Source of the DNA: Streptomyces venezuelae
GTDB lineage: Bacteria; Actinomycetota; Actinomycetes; Streptomycetales; Streptomycetaceae
Reading direction: 5' to 3'
DNA: 64,000 nt
Assembly (NCBI RefSeq): GCF_008642275.1
Contig: NZ_CP029189.1
Coordinates: 1 to 64,000, forward strand
The notes beneath the pieces were generated by a model, which worked only from the letters and a program-made list of their open reading frames with translations, was not told where the DNA came from and ran no database searches. Below, piece by piece: positions 50,897 to 59,634 of the stretch. Numbering within the stretch: position 1 is the first letter of the stretch; each line of letters starts with the position of its first letter. A program made the translations under genes and the position numbers.

Positions 50897-52741
50897 ATGT
50901 CCACCCGTAGTCCCCGCTCGGTCGTCACCTTCCCCATCGTGCTCAGGGAGCTGACGGTGCTGCGCGTCTCGGACGTCACGCCCGGGATGCGGCGGGTGAC
51001 CCTCGGCGGGCCTCAGCTGCACGCCTTCGAGCACGCGGGCCTGTCCCTCCCGGCGCTGCGCACGGAGGGCTTCGACGACCACGTGAAGTTCTTCTTCGCG
51101 GAGGAGGGCCGGGAGCCGGTGCTGCCCCGGCAGAACGTGAGCAGCCTGGACTGGCCCTCCGAGGGACGGCCGATCTCCAAGGACTACACGCCGGTACGGT
51201 TCGACCCGGTGGCCGGGGAGATCGACTTCGACTTCGTCCGGCACGACGGCGGAATCGCCTCGTCGTGGGCGCAGCAGACCGCTCCCGGCCAGGTGACCTG
51301 GATCGCCGGGCCGAAGATGTCGCACAGCCACCCCGAGGGCGCGGACTGGCTGCTGGTGATCGGTGACGAGACGGCGCTGCCCGCGATCGGCCGCTGGCTC
51401 GACGAGATGCCCGAAGGGACCCGGGCCCGGGTGTTCATCGAGGTCGGCGAGGAGAGCCACCGTCAGGAACTGCCGACGCGTGCGCAGGCCGAGATCACCT
51501 GGCTGGTGCGGGCCGGCAGGCCGGCCGGGCGCAGCGATCTGCTGGAGCGTGCGGTGCGGGACATGGAGTGGCTGCCGGGCACGGTCTTCGTCTGGGCGGC
51601 CGGCGAGGCCGTCACGCTCAAGGGCATCCGGCGGCACCTGTCCGTGGACCGGGGCGTTCCGCGCGAGCAGACGCACATCACGGGCTACTGGCGGCGGGCC
51701 GAGGTCGCACCGGGTCTCGCCGAGCCCGCCGACCCCGACGTCCTGGAGGGCGAGGACGCGCACGGCCGGCTCCACGAGCTGACGGACCTGGCCCCGGGGC
51801 TCGCGATCCGCGTGGCCGTCACCCTGGGCCTGGTCGACCTCGTCTACCAGGGCGTCCGGGAGCCCGCGGAGCTGGCCCGGCGCAGCGGGACCGAGCCGCG
51901 CTCGCTCGGCGCGCTGCTGAAGTACCTCGTGGAGATCGAGGTGTTCGCGGTGGCGGACGACGGGTTCCGGCTGACGCCGGTGGGCGAGGAACTGGTCGAG
52001 GACGACCACTCGTTGGAGGAGTACGACCTGCGCGGCGCCCAGGCCGCCTTCGACCTGTCGCTGGCCGGGCTCGCCGAGCGGCTGCGGTCGGGCGCGAACG
52101 GCTGCCGGACGGCGTCCGGTGAGCCCCTGGCGGAGGCGCTGCGCACCGATCTGCGCCTCGGCGGCTCGGCCCGTACCGCCATCGAGGACGAGGCCCGCTG
52201 GGTGTCGACCGGGGTGGCCGGCGCCTACGACTGGTCGGCGGTGGACGTCCTCGGTGCGTCGGGCAACGGTGCCGGTACGGTCGTAAACGCGCTGGTCAAG
52301 GAGTTTCCCGGACTGCGCGTGCGGCTGGCCGCCCTGCCGTCGGTGCTGGGTGTCCTCGGCGGGCAGATCCTCGATCCGGAGGTGCTGCCCCGGGTGGAAC
52401 TCGTACCGCAGACCCACCCGGTGCCGTCGGGTGCGGGGACGCTGCTGCTGTGCCGGCTGCTGGAGTGGCTGCCGGACGAGGACGCGGTACTGACCCTGGC
52501 CGAAGCAGCGGCCGCGCTGCCGGCCGGTGGCGCCCTGGTGCTGGTCGAGCAGGTCGAGGCGGCGGACCCGGACGACATCGACGCCGTCCTGCACCACCTT
52601 CGGCTCACCGCGGCGTTCGGTTCCGGGCTGCGCTCGGTGAAGGACGTGACCGCGCTGGCGGAGCGGGCCGGGCTGGCGGTCCGCGACTGCCGTGACGTCG
52701 GCTGGGACCACCGTCTGTGGGTGCTCGCGCCGGCCGCCTGA
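50897..52741 (+). CDS. Siderophore-interacting flavoprotein fused to a methyltransferase-like domain
   Basis: A 614-aa protein. Residues 1 to about 275 are a siderophore-interacting protein (ViuB/SIP type) that releases iron by reduction: VTPGMRRVTLGG, the FAD region KDYTPVRFDP, DFVRHDGGIASSWA, and WAAGEAVTLKGIRRHL, HITGYWR. From about 295 a second part resembles the O-methyltransferase family: a winged-helix-like dimerisation region (PAELARRSGTEPRSLGALLKYLVEIEVF) and a Rossmann-like end with CRLLEWLPDEDAVLTL. Its SAM-binding motif is degenerate (DVLGASGNGAGT where D.GGG.G is expected). The ATG at 50897 has a GAGGGAG ribosome-binding site. It follows the importer terminator, so it has its own promoter, but I see no iron box. 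Confidence 0.88.
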   Translation: MSTRSPRSVVTFPIVLRELTVLRVSDVTPGMRRVTLGGPQLHAFEHAGLSLPALRTEGFDDHVKFFFAEEGREPVLPRQNVSSLDWPSEGRPISKDYTPVRFDPVAGEIDFDFVRHDGGIASSWAQQTAPGQVTWIAGPKMSHSHPEGADWLLVIGDETALPAIGRWLDEMPEGTRARVFIEVGEESHRQELPTRAQAEITWLVRAGRPAGRSDLLERAVRDMEWLPGTVFVWAAGEAVTLKGIRRHLSVDRGVPREQTHITGYWRRAEVAPGLAEPADPDVLEGEDAHGRLHELTDLAPGLAIRVAVTLGLVDLVYQGVREPAELARRSGTEPRSLGALLKYLVEIEVFAVADDGFRLTPVGEELVEDDHSLEEYDLRGAQAAFDLSLAGLAERLRSGANGCRTASGEPLAEALRTDLRLGGSARTAIEDEARWVSTGVAGAYDWSAVDVLGASGNGAGTVVNALVKEFPGLRVRLAALPSVLGVLGGQILDPEVLPRVELVPQTHPVPSGAGTLLLCRLLEWLPDEDAVLTLAEAAAALPAGGALVLVEQVEAADPDDIDAVLHHLRLTAAFGSGLRSVKDVTALAERAGLAVRDCRDVGWDHRLWVLAPAA

Positions 52742-52809
52742 CCCCGTACGCGGCGTGCCGCCCGGCCGGGCACGGCGTCGGTCCGGCCGTCCTGTGCGAC
52801 TCTGTGGTC

Positions 52810-53694
52810 ATGATGTCCGAGGTCACGGCCGCGGTCTGGGCCGGTCGGCAGGTCGCCGCGGTCCGCGACGACCCCGCCGGGCGGATGGCCCTGATGGAGC
52901 GCTGCTACCACGGGCCGTTCGGCAGGGCGCCCCGGCACCTGCCGTTCCGCCGGGCGGCGATGGCGTTCATGCGCTGGCAGCTTCGGCGGGGCGTACTGCA
53001 GCCGGTGTTCGCCGAACGGCCGGGCAGCCCGTGGTGGCGGGCGGTGAACGAGCGGATCCTGCGTGACGGCTGCGAGGCCGTGGGCCTGAGCGGCGGGCTG
53101 GCCGGGCCCGCCTCCTCGCTCACCGCCGACCGCTGGCTGTCCTTCGCCGACCGCCCCACGGCCCGGGCCTGGTACCGGGCTCACAACGGGAGCGTGGTCG
53201 CCGCATACCTGGGGCACCGCGATCTCGCGGAGGCGGAGAACGAGACCGAGCGGTTCTTCATGAACGTCGTCCTGTGCCGTGTCCTCTACGCCCACGCCCT
53301 CGTCGCCGCGCCGCGGATCGCCCTCGGCCGGCTGCGTGTGCTCGCCCCGCTCCTCGGCGACCCGCGGGTGGAGATGACCGGGATCTTCCTGCAGCTGTCC
53401 CGTGTGCTCCCCGACGAGTACCCGCTCCACGACACGGTGCGGTCCCACCTCGACCGGGAGATCGGGTTCGGCCGCCTCCTCGACTTCGGTGTGATCGCGC
53501 CGCGACTGCAGCAGCTCTACGCGTGGTCGGCCCGGGAACTCGAAGCGCCCGGCCTGCTGGACTGCGTCCGCGAGGGGTCCCCGGTCTACGCGTGGCCGTT
53601 CGCCGACCGGCACGTCTGGCGGCCGCCGGATTCGTTCGCCGTCCGCCTGATCCACCGGGTGCTCCCGCCCGAGCGGGGCACCTCGTACCGCTGA
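52810..53694 (+). CDS. Unknown conserved-looking protein
   Basis: A 294-aa protein I do not recognise. It shows strong coding character: GC third-position bias and a balanced composition with motifs such as RWQLRRGVLQP, PGSPWWRAVNERILRDG, WYRAHNGSVVAAYL and ERFFMNVVLCRVLYAHALV. The pattern is helical and soluble with no signal peptide or membrane helix. The W/R/H-rich conserved-looking blocks suggest an enzyme or binding protein, but nothing more can be claimed. It begins 69 bp after the flavoprotein-fusion stop; ATG 52810 or 52813 is the likely start, both with weak ribosome-binding sites. It is followed by a strong hairpin shared with the convergent serine hydrolase gene. Confidence 0.75.
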   Translation: MMSEVTAAVWAGRQVAAVRDDPAGRMALMERCYHGPFGRAPRHLPFRRAAMAFMRWQLRRGVLQPVFAERPGSPWWRAVNERILRDGCEAVGLSGGLAGPASSLTADRWLSFADRPTARAWYRAHNGSVVAAYLGHRDLAEAENETERFFMNVVLCRVLYAHALVAAPRIALGRLRVLAPLLGDPRVEMTGIFLQLSRVLPDEYPLHDTVRSHLDREIGFGRLLDFGVIAPRLQQLYAWSARELEAPGLLDCVREGSPVYAWPFADRHVWRPPDSFAVRLIHRVLPPERGTSYR

Positions 53695-53699
53695 CGGAC

Positions 53700-53747
53700 G
53701 TCCGGGCGGAGCGCCGGGGGCACCTGAAAGGGCGCTCCTGCCCGGAC
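53700..53747. terminator. Hairpin between convergent genes
   Basis: The 5' arm at 53700-53715 pairs with 53731-53747 along 16 bp with a single bulged base. It lies between the unknown gene and the convergent serine hydrolase gene and can serve both. Confidence 0.8.
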
Positions 53748-53763
53748 CGGCCTGCCGCGGCCG

Positions 53764-54882
53764 TCAGCCGTAGAGGGCGACGCGGTACAGGGCCGCGAGC
53801 GCCTCGTCGATGGGATGGGGCTGCGGCCTGCCGGAGGGATCGAGCCTGTTCCACCTCTGCAGGTTCACCGCGACGGACATCTGCCGCTTGCCGTCGGCTC
53901 GGGTCATGGCCAGTGTTCCACCGCCCCAGACCGTGCCGCCGTGGCCCCAGAAGGTCTCCTGGCCGGGAGCGTCGAGCGGGTGCAGGCCGAGGCCGTAGTC
54001 GATCGTCGTGCCCTCCTGGGAGACGACCGGGACGGTGCGCTGCATCTGCGCCAGCGACGACGGAGCGACGATCTTCCCGGCCAGCAGCATGCCGAAGAAG
54101 CGGTTGAGGTCCGTGACGGTCGATATCAGCGCGGCCGCCGGCCCGACCCATGACATGTCGTGGACGCTGTGGTCGCGCGGCGGGTCGATCATGCCGAACC
54201 AGGCCTCGTAGAGCCGGGAGTGCGGCCCGTCGACGTACGGTCCGGCGGGGAATCCGGTGTTCCGGAGCCCGGCGCGCTCGATGACGTTCCGGGTGATGTA
54301 CCGCTCGGCCGTACTGCCGGTCACACGGGCCAGGAGCTCGCCGAGGAGCAGGTAGTTGGTGTTGGAGTACACGCCCGGGGTCCCGCCCGGGGCGCCGACG
54401 GCAGGTGCCGTGACGCCCATGCCGATCAGTGCGACGGGGTCGAACCGCGTGAGCCGGGTGTCTTCCAGGCTCTCGGGCCCGGTGTCCGCGAGGACCGGGT
54501 ACGCCTTGAGGGAGGGGTAGGCGTACGGGAGGTACTCGGCGAGGCCGCTGGTGTGGTTGACCAGCATCCGGACCGTGATCGCGTCACCGCGCTCCCCCGG
54601 GACCAGCTCCGGCAGGTACCGGCCGATCGGCGTGTCGAGACCGATCCGCCCGCACTCGACCTGCTGCAGGACCGCGGCGGCGGTGAAGGTCTTGGTGACG
54701 CTGCCGACACGGTGGCGCATGTCGGCGGTGACGGGACGGCCGGTGACGACGTCCGCGACGCCGGCGGCGCCGCGCCAGACGTGGTCGCCGTCTCGTACTT
54801 CGGCGAACAGTCCCGGCATTCCGGCGCGGTGGACCTCGTCGAGGGCCGCGTCCAGTGCCGGGCGATCCAGTGGGTTCTTCAC
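53764..54882 (-). CDS. Serine hydrolase of the beta-lactamase / DD-peptidase class C family
   Basis: A 372-aa protein of the class C beta-lactamase/D-alanyl-D-alanine carboxypeptidase/esterase family. The nucleophile motif is SVTK (Ser61, Lys64), the second motif is YSNTNY, and the third is HGG near WGHGGTVWGGG. No signal peptide is visible, so it is probably cytoplasmic or non-classically located; many such enzymes are esterases. The GTG at 54882 has an AGGA site upstream and removes a non-conserved leader. It is divergent from a TetR gene, and nested palindromes lie between, so TetR control is likely. Confidence 0.9.
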   Translation of the reverse strand: MKNPLDRPALDAALDEVHRAGMPGLFAEVRDGDHVWRGAAGVADVVTGRPVTADMRHRVGSVTKTFTAAAVLQQVECGRIGLDTPIGRYLPELVPGERGDAITVRMLVNHTSGLAEYLPYAYPSLKAYPVLADTGPESLEDTRLTRFDPVALIGMGVTAPAVGAPGGTPGVYSNTNYLLLGELLARVTGSTAERYITRNVIERAGLRNTGFPAGPYVDGPHSRLYEAWFGMIDPPRDHSVHDMSWVGPAAALISTVTDLNRFFGMLLAGKIVAPSSLAQMQRTVPVVSQEGTTIDYGLGLHPLDAPGQETFWGHGGTVWGGGTLAMTRADGKRQMSVAVNLQRWNRLDPSGRPQPHPIDEALAALYRVALYG

Positions 54883-54984
54883 GTCATGCGTCCTTTCGTG
54901 TTTCCCCGGGGTCGGCTCCGTGTCGGTCGCCGGCCTCGGGCAACAGGGCACGAGTGGCAGGCCGGCCCGCCCGGCATGCTCATG

Positions 54985-55028
54985 AACCCATTATGCACGC
55001 AGTGCGTGCAACACCAAGTGCATGGGTT
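54985..55028. promoter_or_regulatory. Nested palindromes between the serine hydrolase and TetR genes
   Basis: A perfect 8-bp-arm palindrome TGCACGCA-G-TGCGTGCA (54994-55010) lies inside the flanks AACCCAT (54985-54991) and ATGGGTT (55022-55028). This is a convincing TetR-type operator over the divergent promoters. Confidence 0.7.
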
Positions 55029-55055
55029 AGGGTGTGATCCGGTGAGAGGAGCACG

Positions 55056-55715
55056 ATGACGGGCCGAAAGCGCTGGTCAACCGAGGAGATCCTGGACGCG
55101 GCGGCGGAACTGCTGCGTACGGGCGACGCGGATTCGTTCAGTGTGCGCAAGCTGGCTGCGGCCCTCGGGACCGATTCCTCCAGCCTCTACCGGCACTTCC
55201 GCAGCAAGACCGAACTGCTGCGCGCGGTCGCCGACCGGATCCTTCTCGCAGCGATGCACGACCACCGCCCCGAGGGCGACTGGAAGCAGCGCATCACCTC
55301 CCTCGCGCTGCACGTGCGGGATGCCTTCGGACGCCAGCCTCAGCTCGCCACGGTCTGGGGACGCTACGCGTCGAGCGGCACCGGCTCCCGGCTGGTCATG
55401 GAGGAGATGCTGCAGGCCCTGCGCGCATCGGGGCTGCCGGACGAGGAGATCCCCGCGCGCTACCACCGGATCGCGGTCCTGATCGCCGCGTTGATCGCCT
55501 CCGAGGCCGGCGTCAGCACCGTCACCCCCGAGGAGCACGAACAGGGCCTGGAACTGTTCCGCGTGGCGGTTCTGGGAGCCGACCCCGAACGCTTCCCGGC
55601 GCTGGCCCACTTCGCGCGCGACGTCCGCCCCCTCGGGGCGGACCGCCGCGCCGCGTTCGAGGAGATCCTCGCCGCTCAGCTCAGCGCCATCGAGGCCGCG
55701 GCCCCACGGGGCTGA
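55056..55715 (+). CDS. TetR-family transcriptional regulator
   Basis: A 219-aa regulator. The N-terminal helix-turn-helix reads FSVRKLAAALGTDSSSLYRHFRSKTELLRAV (in two parts, about residues 29-58). The C-terminal part looks like the ligand-binding domain of the TetR_C group, with ERFPALAHFARDV near the end, a segment typical of TetR(TetR)-like members. It is divergent from the serine hydrolase gene, with palindromic operators between. The end overlaps the convergent methyltransferase gene by 40 bp. It probably represses itself and the serine hydrolase in response to a small molecule. Confidence 0.94.
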   Translation: MTGRKRWSTEEILDAAAELLRTGDADSFSVRKLAAALGTDSSSLYRHFRSKTELLRAVADRILLAAMHDHRPEGDWKQRITSLALHVRDAFGRQPQLATVWGRYASSGTGSRLVMEEMLQALRASGLPDEEIPARYHRIAVLIAALIASEAGVSTVTPEEHEQGLELFRVAVLGADPERFPALAHFARDVRPLGADRRAAFEEILAAQLSAIEAAAPRG

Positions 55716-57517
55716 CCGGCCGGCTCGGGGCTGTTCCGGGGGGTGGCCGGGTCCGGTGCGCCGGCCCGGCGGGCGTGCAGCACGTGCGCGTCCAGCGGCA
55801 GGGGCCGGTGGCCGACGAGCCGGAGCCCCGCGTCGGCGAGCAGGCGTGCGTAGTGGTCGGCGCGGCGTTCGCGGCCTCCGACGTTGCACAGCATGTGCAG
55901 GTCCCAGGCGGTGGCCAGCGAGGGAGAACCGTCGGCGGGCAGAAGACGTTCCACGACGAGCAGGTCCGCGTGGGCGGGCATCGCACGGACGCAGTGGCGC
56001 AGGATCTCGCGGCAGCGGTCGTCGTCCCAGTCGTGCAGGACACGGGAGAGGACGTAGACGTCACCGCCGGCCGGCACGTCGGCGAAGTCGCCCGCGCGGT
56101 AGTCGCAGCGCGCTCCGCAGCCCGCGGCGTCGAGCCGTCGGCGCGCGGCCTCGACGGCGTGCGGCCGTTCGAGGAGGACACCGCGCAGACGGGGGTGCGC
56201 GGTGAGGATCCGGCCGAGGAGCTCGCCGTTCCCGCCGGCGACGTCGACGACGGTCGCGGCAGCGGGGGCCTGGGCCGCGGCGGTGAGGACCGGGTGGGCG
56301 GGCAGCGGCTGGAACATCCGTGAACTGGCGGCCATGGACCGGTCGAAGAGGGCCGCGAGTTCGGGGTCACGGGCGAAGTGGTCGAAGTGGTTCTCGCCGA
56401 AGAGGTGGTCGAAGGCCGGCTGCCCGGTCCGCACGGCGTGGTCGAGTCCCCCGAAGGACCGGTAGAACGGGCCTCCGTACATCAGGGCCAGCGACCGCAT
56501 CGACCCGGGCGTGTCCGCGCGGAGCAGGGCGCCGAGTTCGGTCAGACGGAAGCCCCCCTCCTCCTGCCCCTCCTCCCTCTCCTCCTGCCTCTCCTTCGCC
56601 TTCTCCTGGCCGGGGTCCTGGGTGACGGCGCCGAGCATCGTGAGGTAGCGCAGGAGTACGGCGAGACTGCGGGGGTGGCTGCCGGTCGGCCGGGCGAGGT
56701 CTTCGGCGCGGCGGGCGGTGCGGGTGTCCATGACGTCGGGCAGGCCGAGCCGGGCGAACGTGGCGAGCGCCTGTGTCGTCCACGCGCCGGTGAGGAGATG
56801 GAGGAGGGTTTCGGCGGGCTGCCCCGCGTCCTGGCCGGGCCGGTCCAGGTGGGCGGCGAGCGTGCCCCGGTGGTCGCCCCGTGCGTAGAGCTCCAGGCGC
56901 TGGTACGCGCAGGCCGAGTCGGGGAGGGTGAAGTAGAGGACCGTGCCGTCCTCGTGCGGGTTGTAGCCACCGCCGTCGGGCCGTGCGCCGTGGCGGGCGA
57001 GGATCGAGCACAGGCCGCGCAGGGCCAGTGGATCGGGGTGCTCGGCCTCGAAGGCGAGGTGCGCCTCGTGTTGGCGGGTGCGTTCGTGGGCGGCGATGGG
57101 TTCCAGGTCGGACTGCGGGGGCACCATCAGGGCGAACACCTCGACCGCACGCCGTTCGCCGGTGGAGGCGAGCACCTGCGGGCGCAGGATCCGCACGTCG
57201 AGCTCGGCCGGGTCGCGCCGGTGGCGCCGGGCGAGGCGTTCGCGGACCACCACGCTGGGGTGGGAGGGGGTGTCCACCGCCAGTCCGCAGTCGGCGAGTT
57301 GGGTCCGCAGCCCGTCCGCGTCCGGCGGGAAGAGCAGCAGCCCGGCGTGCGCGAACCGGCAGTGCCCGGCCAGCGCCTGCAGGTCCGGGCCACCCAGGCC
57401 GGGCAGGAGGAGGGGCAGGAGGGCGGCGCTGTCGTGCTCGCGGACGAACCGGGCCGCCGCGCTCAGGCAGGCGGTGTCGTCCAGGAGCAACGTTTCGTCG
57501 GGGAGGGTGGTCGTCAT
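55676..57517 (-). CDS. O-methyltransferase with an unrecognised N-terminal domain
   Basis: A 613-aa protein. From about residue 235 to the end is a SAM-dependent O-methyltransferase of the plant-caffeate/acetylserotonin type: a winged-helix dimerisation part (TGAWTTQALATFARLGLPDVM), VVDVAGGNGELLGRIL (SAM motif), LERPHAVEAARRRL, DVYVLSRVLHDWDDDRC (catalytic His region), and VVERLLPADG. The first 220 residues form a domain I cannot name (segments RRDPAELDVRILRPQV, HEAHLAFEAEHPD, GGGYNPHEDGTVLYF). A Glu/Gln-rich low-complexity insert follows near residue 305-320. The hydroxylase gene upstream on the same strand suggests hydroxylation then methylation of an aromatic substrate. Its 3' end overlaps the convergent TetR gene. 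Confidence 0.85.
   Translation of the reverse strand: MTTTLPDETLLLDDTACLSAAARFVREHDSAALLPLLLPGLGGPDLQALAGHCRFAHAGLLLFPPDADGLRTQLADCGLAVDTPSHPSVVVRERLARRHRRDPAELDVRILRPQVLASTGERRAVEVFALMVPPQSDLEPIAAHERTRQHEAHLAFEAEHPDPLALRGLCSILARHGARPDGGGYNPHEDGTVLYFTLPDSACAYQRLELYARGDHRGTLAAHLDRPGQDAGQPAETLLHLLTGAWTTQALATFARLGLPDVMDTRTARRAEDLARPTGSHPRSLAVLLRYLTMLGAVTQDPGQEKAKERQEEREEGQEEGGFRLTELGALLRADTPGSMRSLALMYGGPFYRSFGGLDHAVRTGQPAFDHLFGENHFDHFARDPELAALFDRSMAASSRMFQPLPAHPVLTAAAQAPAAATVVDVAGGNGELLGRILTAHPRLRGVLLERPHAVEAARRRLDAAGCGARCDYRAGDFADVPAGGDVYVLSRVLHDWDDDRCREILRHCVRAMPAHADLLVVERLLPADGSPSLATAWDLHMLCNVGGRERRADHYARLLADAGLRLVGHRPLPLDAHVLHARRAGAPDPATPRNSPEPAGQPRGAAASMALS
56551..56608 (-). repeat. Low-complexity CTC/CCT-rich tract in the methyltransferase gene
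   Basis: An imperfect array of CTCCTCC/CTCCTG-like units encodes the Glu/Gln/Lys-rich insert of the methyltransferase on the minus strand. It is likely to be a slippage-prone, length-variable segment. Confidence 0.8.
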
Positions 57518-57678
57518 CGTGGAGGTGTCCTCGGGCCGGTACGGGGCTGGTCAGGGCAGGGCGAAGCGGTCGCGGCGGGGGCGGGGCGCGGTACGGGAAG
57601 GGCGTACGGCGTGAGCGGGTACAGGGGTGGTGCGGGAGGTGGTGCAGGGGGCGGTACGCGCGCGGGCTGCCTCGGCGG

Positions 57679-58899
57679 TCACACCCCGACGTAGTTCTCG
57701 GCGAACCAGTCCTGGTGGACGCGCGAGGTGCGCAGCGAGGCGAGCCGGGAACGCTGCAGGGCGGCGTGGAAGAACGATCCGCCGCCCTGGTCCCGGTCGG
57801 GGGGCGGCGCGTGCAGGAGCCGGGTCATCCACCCGGTGAACTCCTGCGCCCGCCAGATGTGCGCCAGACACCGGTCCGAGTAGCTGTCGAGCCCTGCGGT
57901 GTCGCCCCGGGTGAGGGCGTCCGCGAGGGCCTCGGCCAGGATCTCGGCCTCCAGGACCGCGAGGTTGGCGCCCTTCGCCGCGGCCGGGGCGAGCAGGCTC
58001 GCCGCATCCCCGGCCAGGAAGAGCGGGCCGTGCCGCAGCGGTTCGACGACGTCGCAGGTGAGGTCGAAGACCCCGCGTTCCAGGAGGCGTCCCCGCCGCA
58101 GCGGGCCGTGGTCCGCCGCGCGCATCCGGACGTCGAGCTCGTCCCAGATCCGCTGCTCGGACCAGGCGTCGGCAGACGCGCCGCGCTGCCACTGGAGGTA
58201 GTAGCGGGTGACTTCCGAGGTGCGGGCCATGTGCCCGGCGAAGCCGTGGCCGTGGATGGCGTAGCCGACGGCGTCGAGGCTCGCGGGGGTCTCGGCGAGC
58301 AGGCCGAGCCAGGTCACCCCGTGGTCGTACCGGTGGTGGCGGACGGCGTCCGGTGGCAGTGAGCGGCGGGCCGCCCCGTACCGGCCGTCGCAGCCGGCGA
58401 CGTACCGGGCGGTCCACCGGCCGGGGCTGCCGTCGGGCTCGCGCGTCGTGACGGCCGGCCGGCTGCCGTCGGTGTCACGCACGCCGAGCGCCTCGGTGCG
58501 GAAGCGAATGCGTCCGCCGAGGCCGAGGTAGTGGTTCAGGAGGTCCGTGACCAGGTTCTGCTGCGGGTAGACGTGATGCTGCCCGCCCTGGCCGAGAGCT
58601 CCGTAGTCGAGGCGGAACCGGCCGTCCTCCGTGCGGAACTCGCACGTGCCGTGGCGGTGGCCGTGTCGGTGCAGGCCGTCGGCGAGGCCGTGGCGGTCCA
58701 GGATCCGTACGGTGTTCGGGGCGAGGAACCCGGCGCGGGCCCGGGTCTGGACATGGGTACGGGAAGCACGCTCCAGGATGACGCAGTCGATCCCGGCGGT
58801 GTGCAGCAGGACTCCGAGAACGAGCCCGGCGGGTCCGGCACCGAGGACGACCACATCGGCTGATTCCCGTAACGTGCGGGAGGTCTGACTTTCCGTCAT
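57679..58899 (-). CDS. PobA-like FAD-dependent aromatic hydroxylase
   Basis: A 406-aa flavoprotein monooxygenase of the 4-hydroxybenzoate 3-hydroxylase group. It has the dinucleotide motif GAGPAG near residue 20, CDGRYGAAR (DG motif) and GDAASLLAPAAAKGANLAV (GD motif), which closely follows the PobA pattern. It would hydroxylate a 4-hydroxybenzoate-type substrate with NAD(P)H and O2, giving a 3,4-catechol. The same-strand O-methyltransferase gene starts 161 bp downstream. It may be catabolic or part of a small biosynthetic pair; it is not needed for the 2,3-DHB route. The ATG at 58899 begins just before the FAD domain; an in-frame GTG at 58935 is an alternative. Confidence 0.88.
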   Translation of the reverse strand: MTESQTSRTLRESADVVVLGAGPAGLVLGVLLHTAGIDCVILERASRTHVQTRARAGFLAPNTVRILDRHGLADGLHRHGHRHGTCEFRTEDGRFRLDYGALGQGGQHHVYPQQNLVTDLLNHYLGLGGRIRFRTEALGVRDTDGSRPAVTTREPDGSPGRWTARYVAGCDGRYGAARRSLPPDAVRHHRYDHGVTWLGLLAETPASLDAVGYAIHGHGFAGHMARTSEVTRYYLQWQRGASADAWSEQRIWDELDVRMRAADHGPLRRGRLLERGVFDLTCDVVEPLRHGPLFLAGDAASLLAPAAAKGANLAVLEAEILAEALADALTRGDTAGLDSYSDRCLAHIWRAQEFTGWMTRLLHAPPPDRDQGGGSFFHAALQRSRLASLRTSRVHQDWFAENYVGV

Positions 58900-59382
58900 A
58901 GCGGGTGAAGCATAAGCACGCGAAGATCCACACACCTACGTGAATCATCCCTAGGCGGGAATAGAGTGACAATCGCCCCGGGTGTTGCCGTCCGGTGGCA
59001 GCGGGGCCGGAACGCGTTTCGACAGTCGGCCGGTGGTGCGCTCCGGGCGCGCGGAGGCGGACGCGCTCTCCCGCACGTTCCTACCGTGCACCGGCGCACA
59101 CCAGGCCGTCGGGGTCGTGGAGTGCGGGCACTTCGAGGAGCCGTCGTCCGGCAGTCGCCGCGCCGCCGGGGCTCCCCCGGCGCGGGGGGGCGCACCCCCG
59201 GCCGCCGTGGGACCGTCCGGGCCGACGGAGTCGGGAGCTCCGGGGGTGTCGGCGGGTGCGGGGCGGAGCCCGGTCGCGCCGGCCTCCGTGCCGTCCCCGC
59301 CCGCATCGTCACCGCGCGCGCCTGGGAGTACGCCTCCCACCGCACCGGCGGACGGCCGGCCGGGCGCTTGCGGAACCGGTCC
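58900..59382. other. Intergenic region with one hairpin
   Basis: No reliable gene is seen in these 483 bp; frames on both strands give arginine/proline-rich translations. A perfect 8-bp stem with a CTC loop at 59164-59182 (CGCCGGGG/CCCCGGCG) may end transcription of the minus-strand genes to its right. The first 60 bp contain the less GC-rich promoter-like region of the hydroxylase gene. Confidence 0.5.
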
Positions 59383-59634
59383 TCATCCGGTGCGCGGCTT
59401 CGACCGCGGCTCATCGGGCCGGGCCGGCGACGACTCCCGCTGCGCCTCGGTTCTCAGCCCGAGCAGTCGGTTCCGCAGCGCCTCCAGCCTGGCGACATCG
59501 CCCTCGGCCTCCCGCGTGAAGATCCCGATGGCCGTCACGTAGTCGCTCACGAGCTGCGCCGCGTATTCCACTCCGCCAACGGCGATCGCCTCTTCGATTT
59601 GATCCCTGGTCAGGAATCCATGAAAGTTGTTCAC
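59383..59634 (-). CDS. Small unknown protein downstream of the GRAS gene
   Basis: An 83-aa protein of unknown function. It is mostly helical and acidic at first (RDQIEEAIAVGGVEYAAQLVSDYV), with a possible coiled-coil (AEGDVARLEALRNRLLGLRTEA) and a disordered basic tail. It has no cysteine, signal or membrane segment. It begins with GTG 79 bp after the GRAS-domain gene on the same strand, so co-transcription is possible; the ribosome-binding site is weak. The composition is unlike the shadows around it, which supports a real gene, but the call is tentative. Confidence 0.5.
   Translation of the reverse strand: MNNFHGFLTRDQIEEAIAVGGVEYAAQLVSDYVTAIGIFTREAEGDVARLEALRNRLLGLRTEAQRESSPARPDEPRSKPRTG

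Noticed and set aside
52225..53655. Minus-strand open frame over the unknown protein at 52.8-53.7 kb
   Set aside because: The plus-strand frame has balanced composition and conserved-looking Trp/Arg blocks; the minus-strand one is low-complexity.
57679..58899. PobA-like hydroxylase as the source of the siderophore catechol
   Set aside because: A complete 2,3-DHB pathway with its own iron box is present; PobA-type enzymes give 3,4-catechols and this gene has no iron box.
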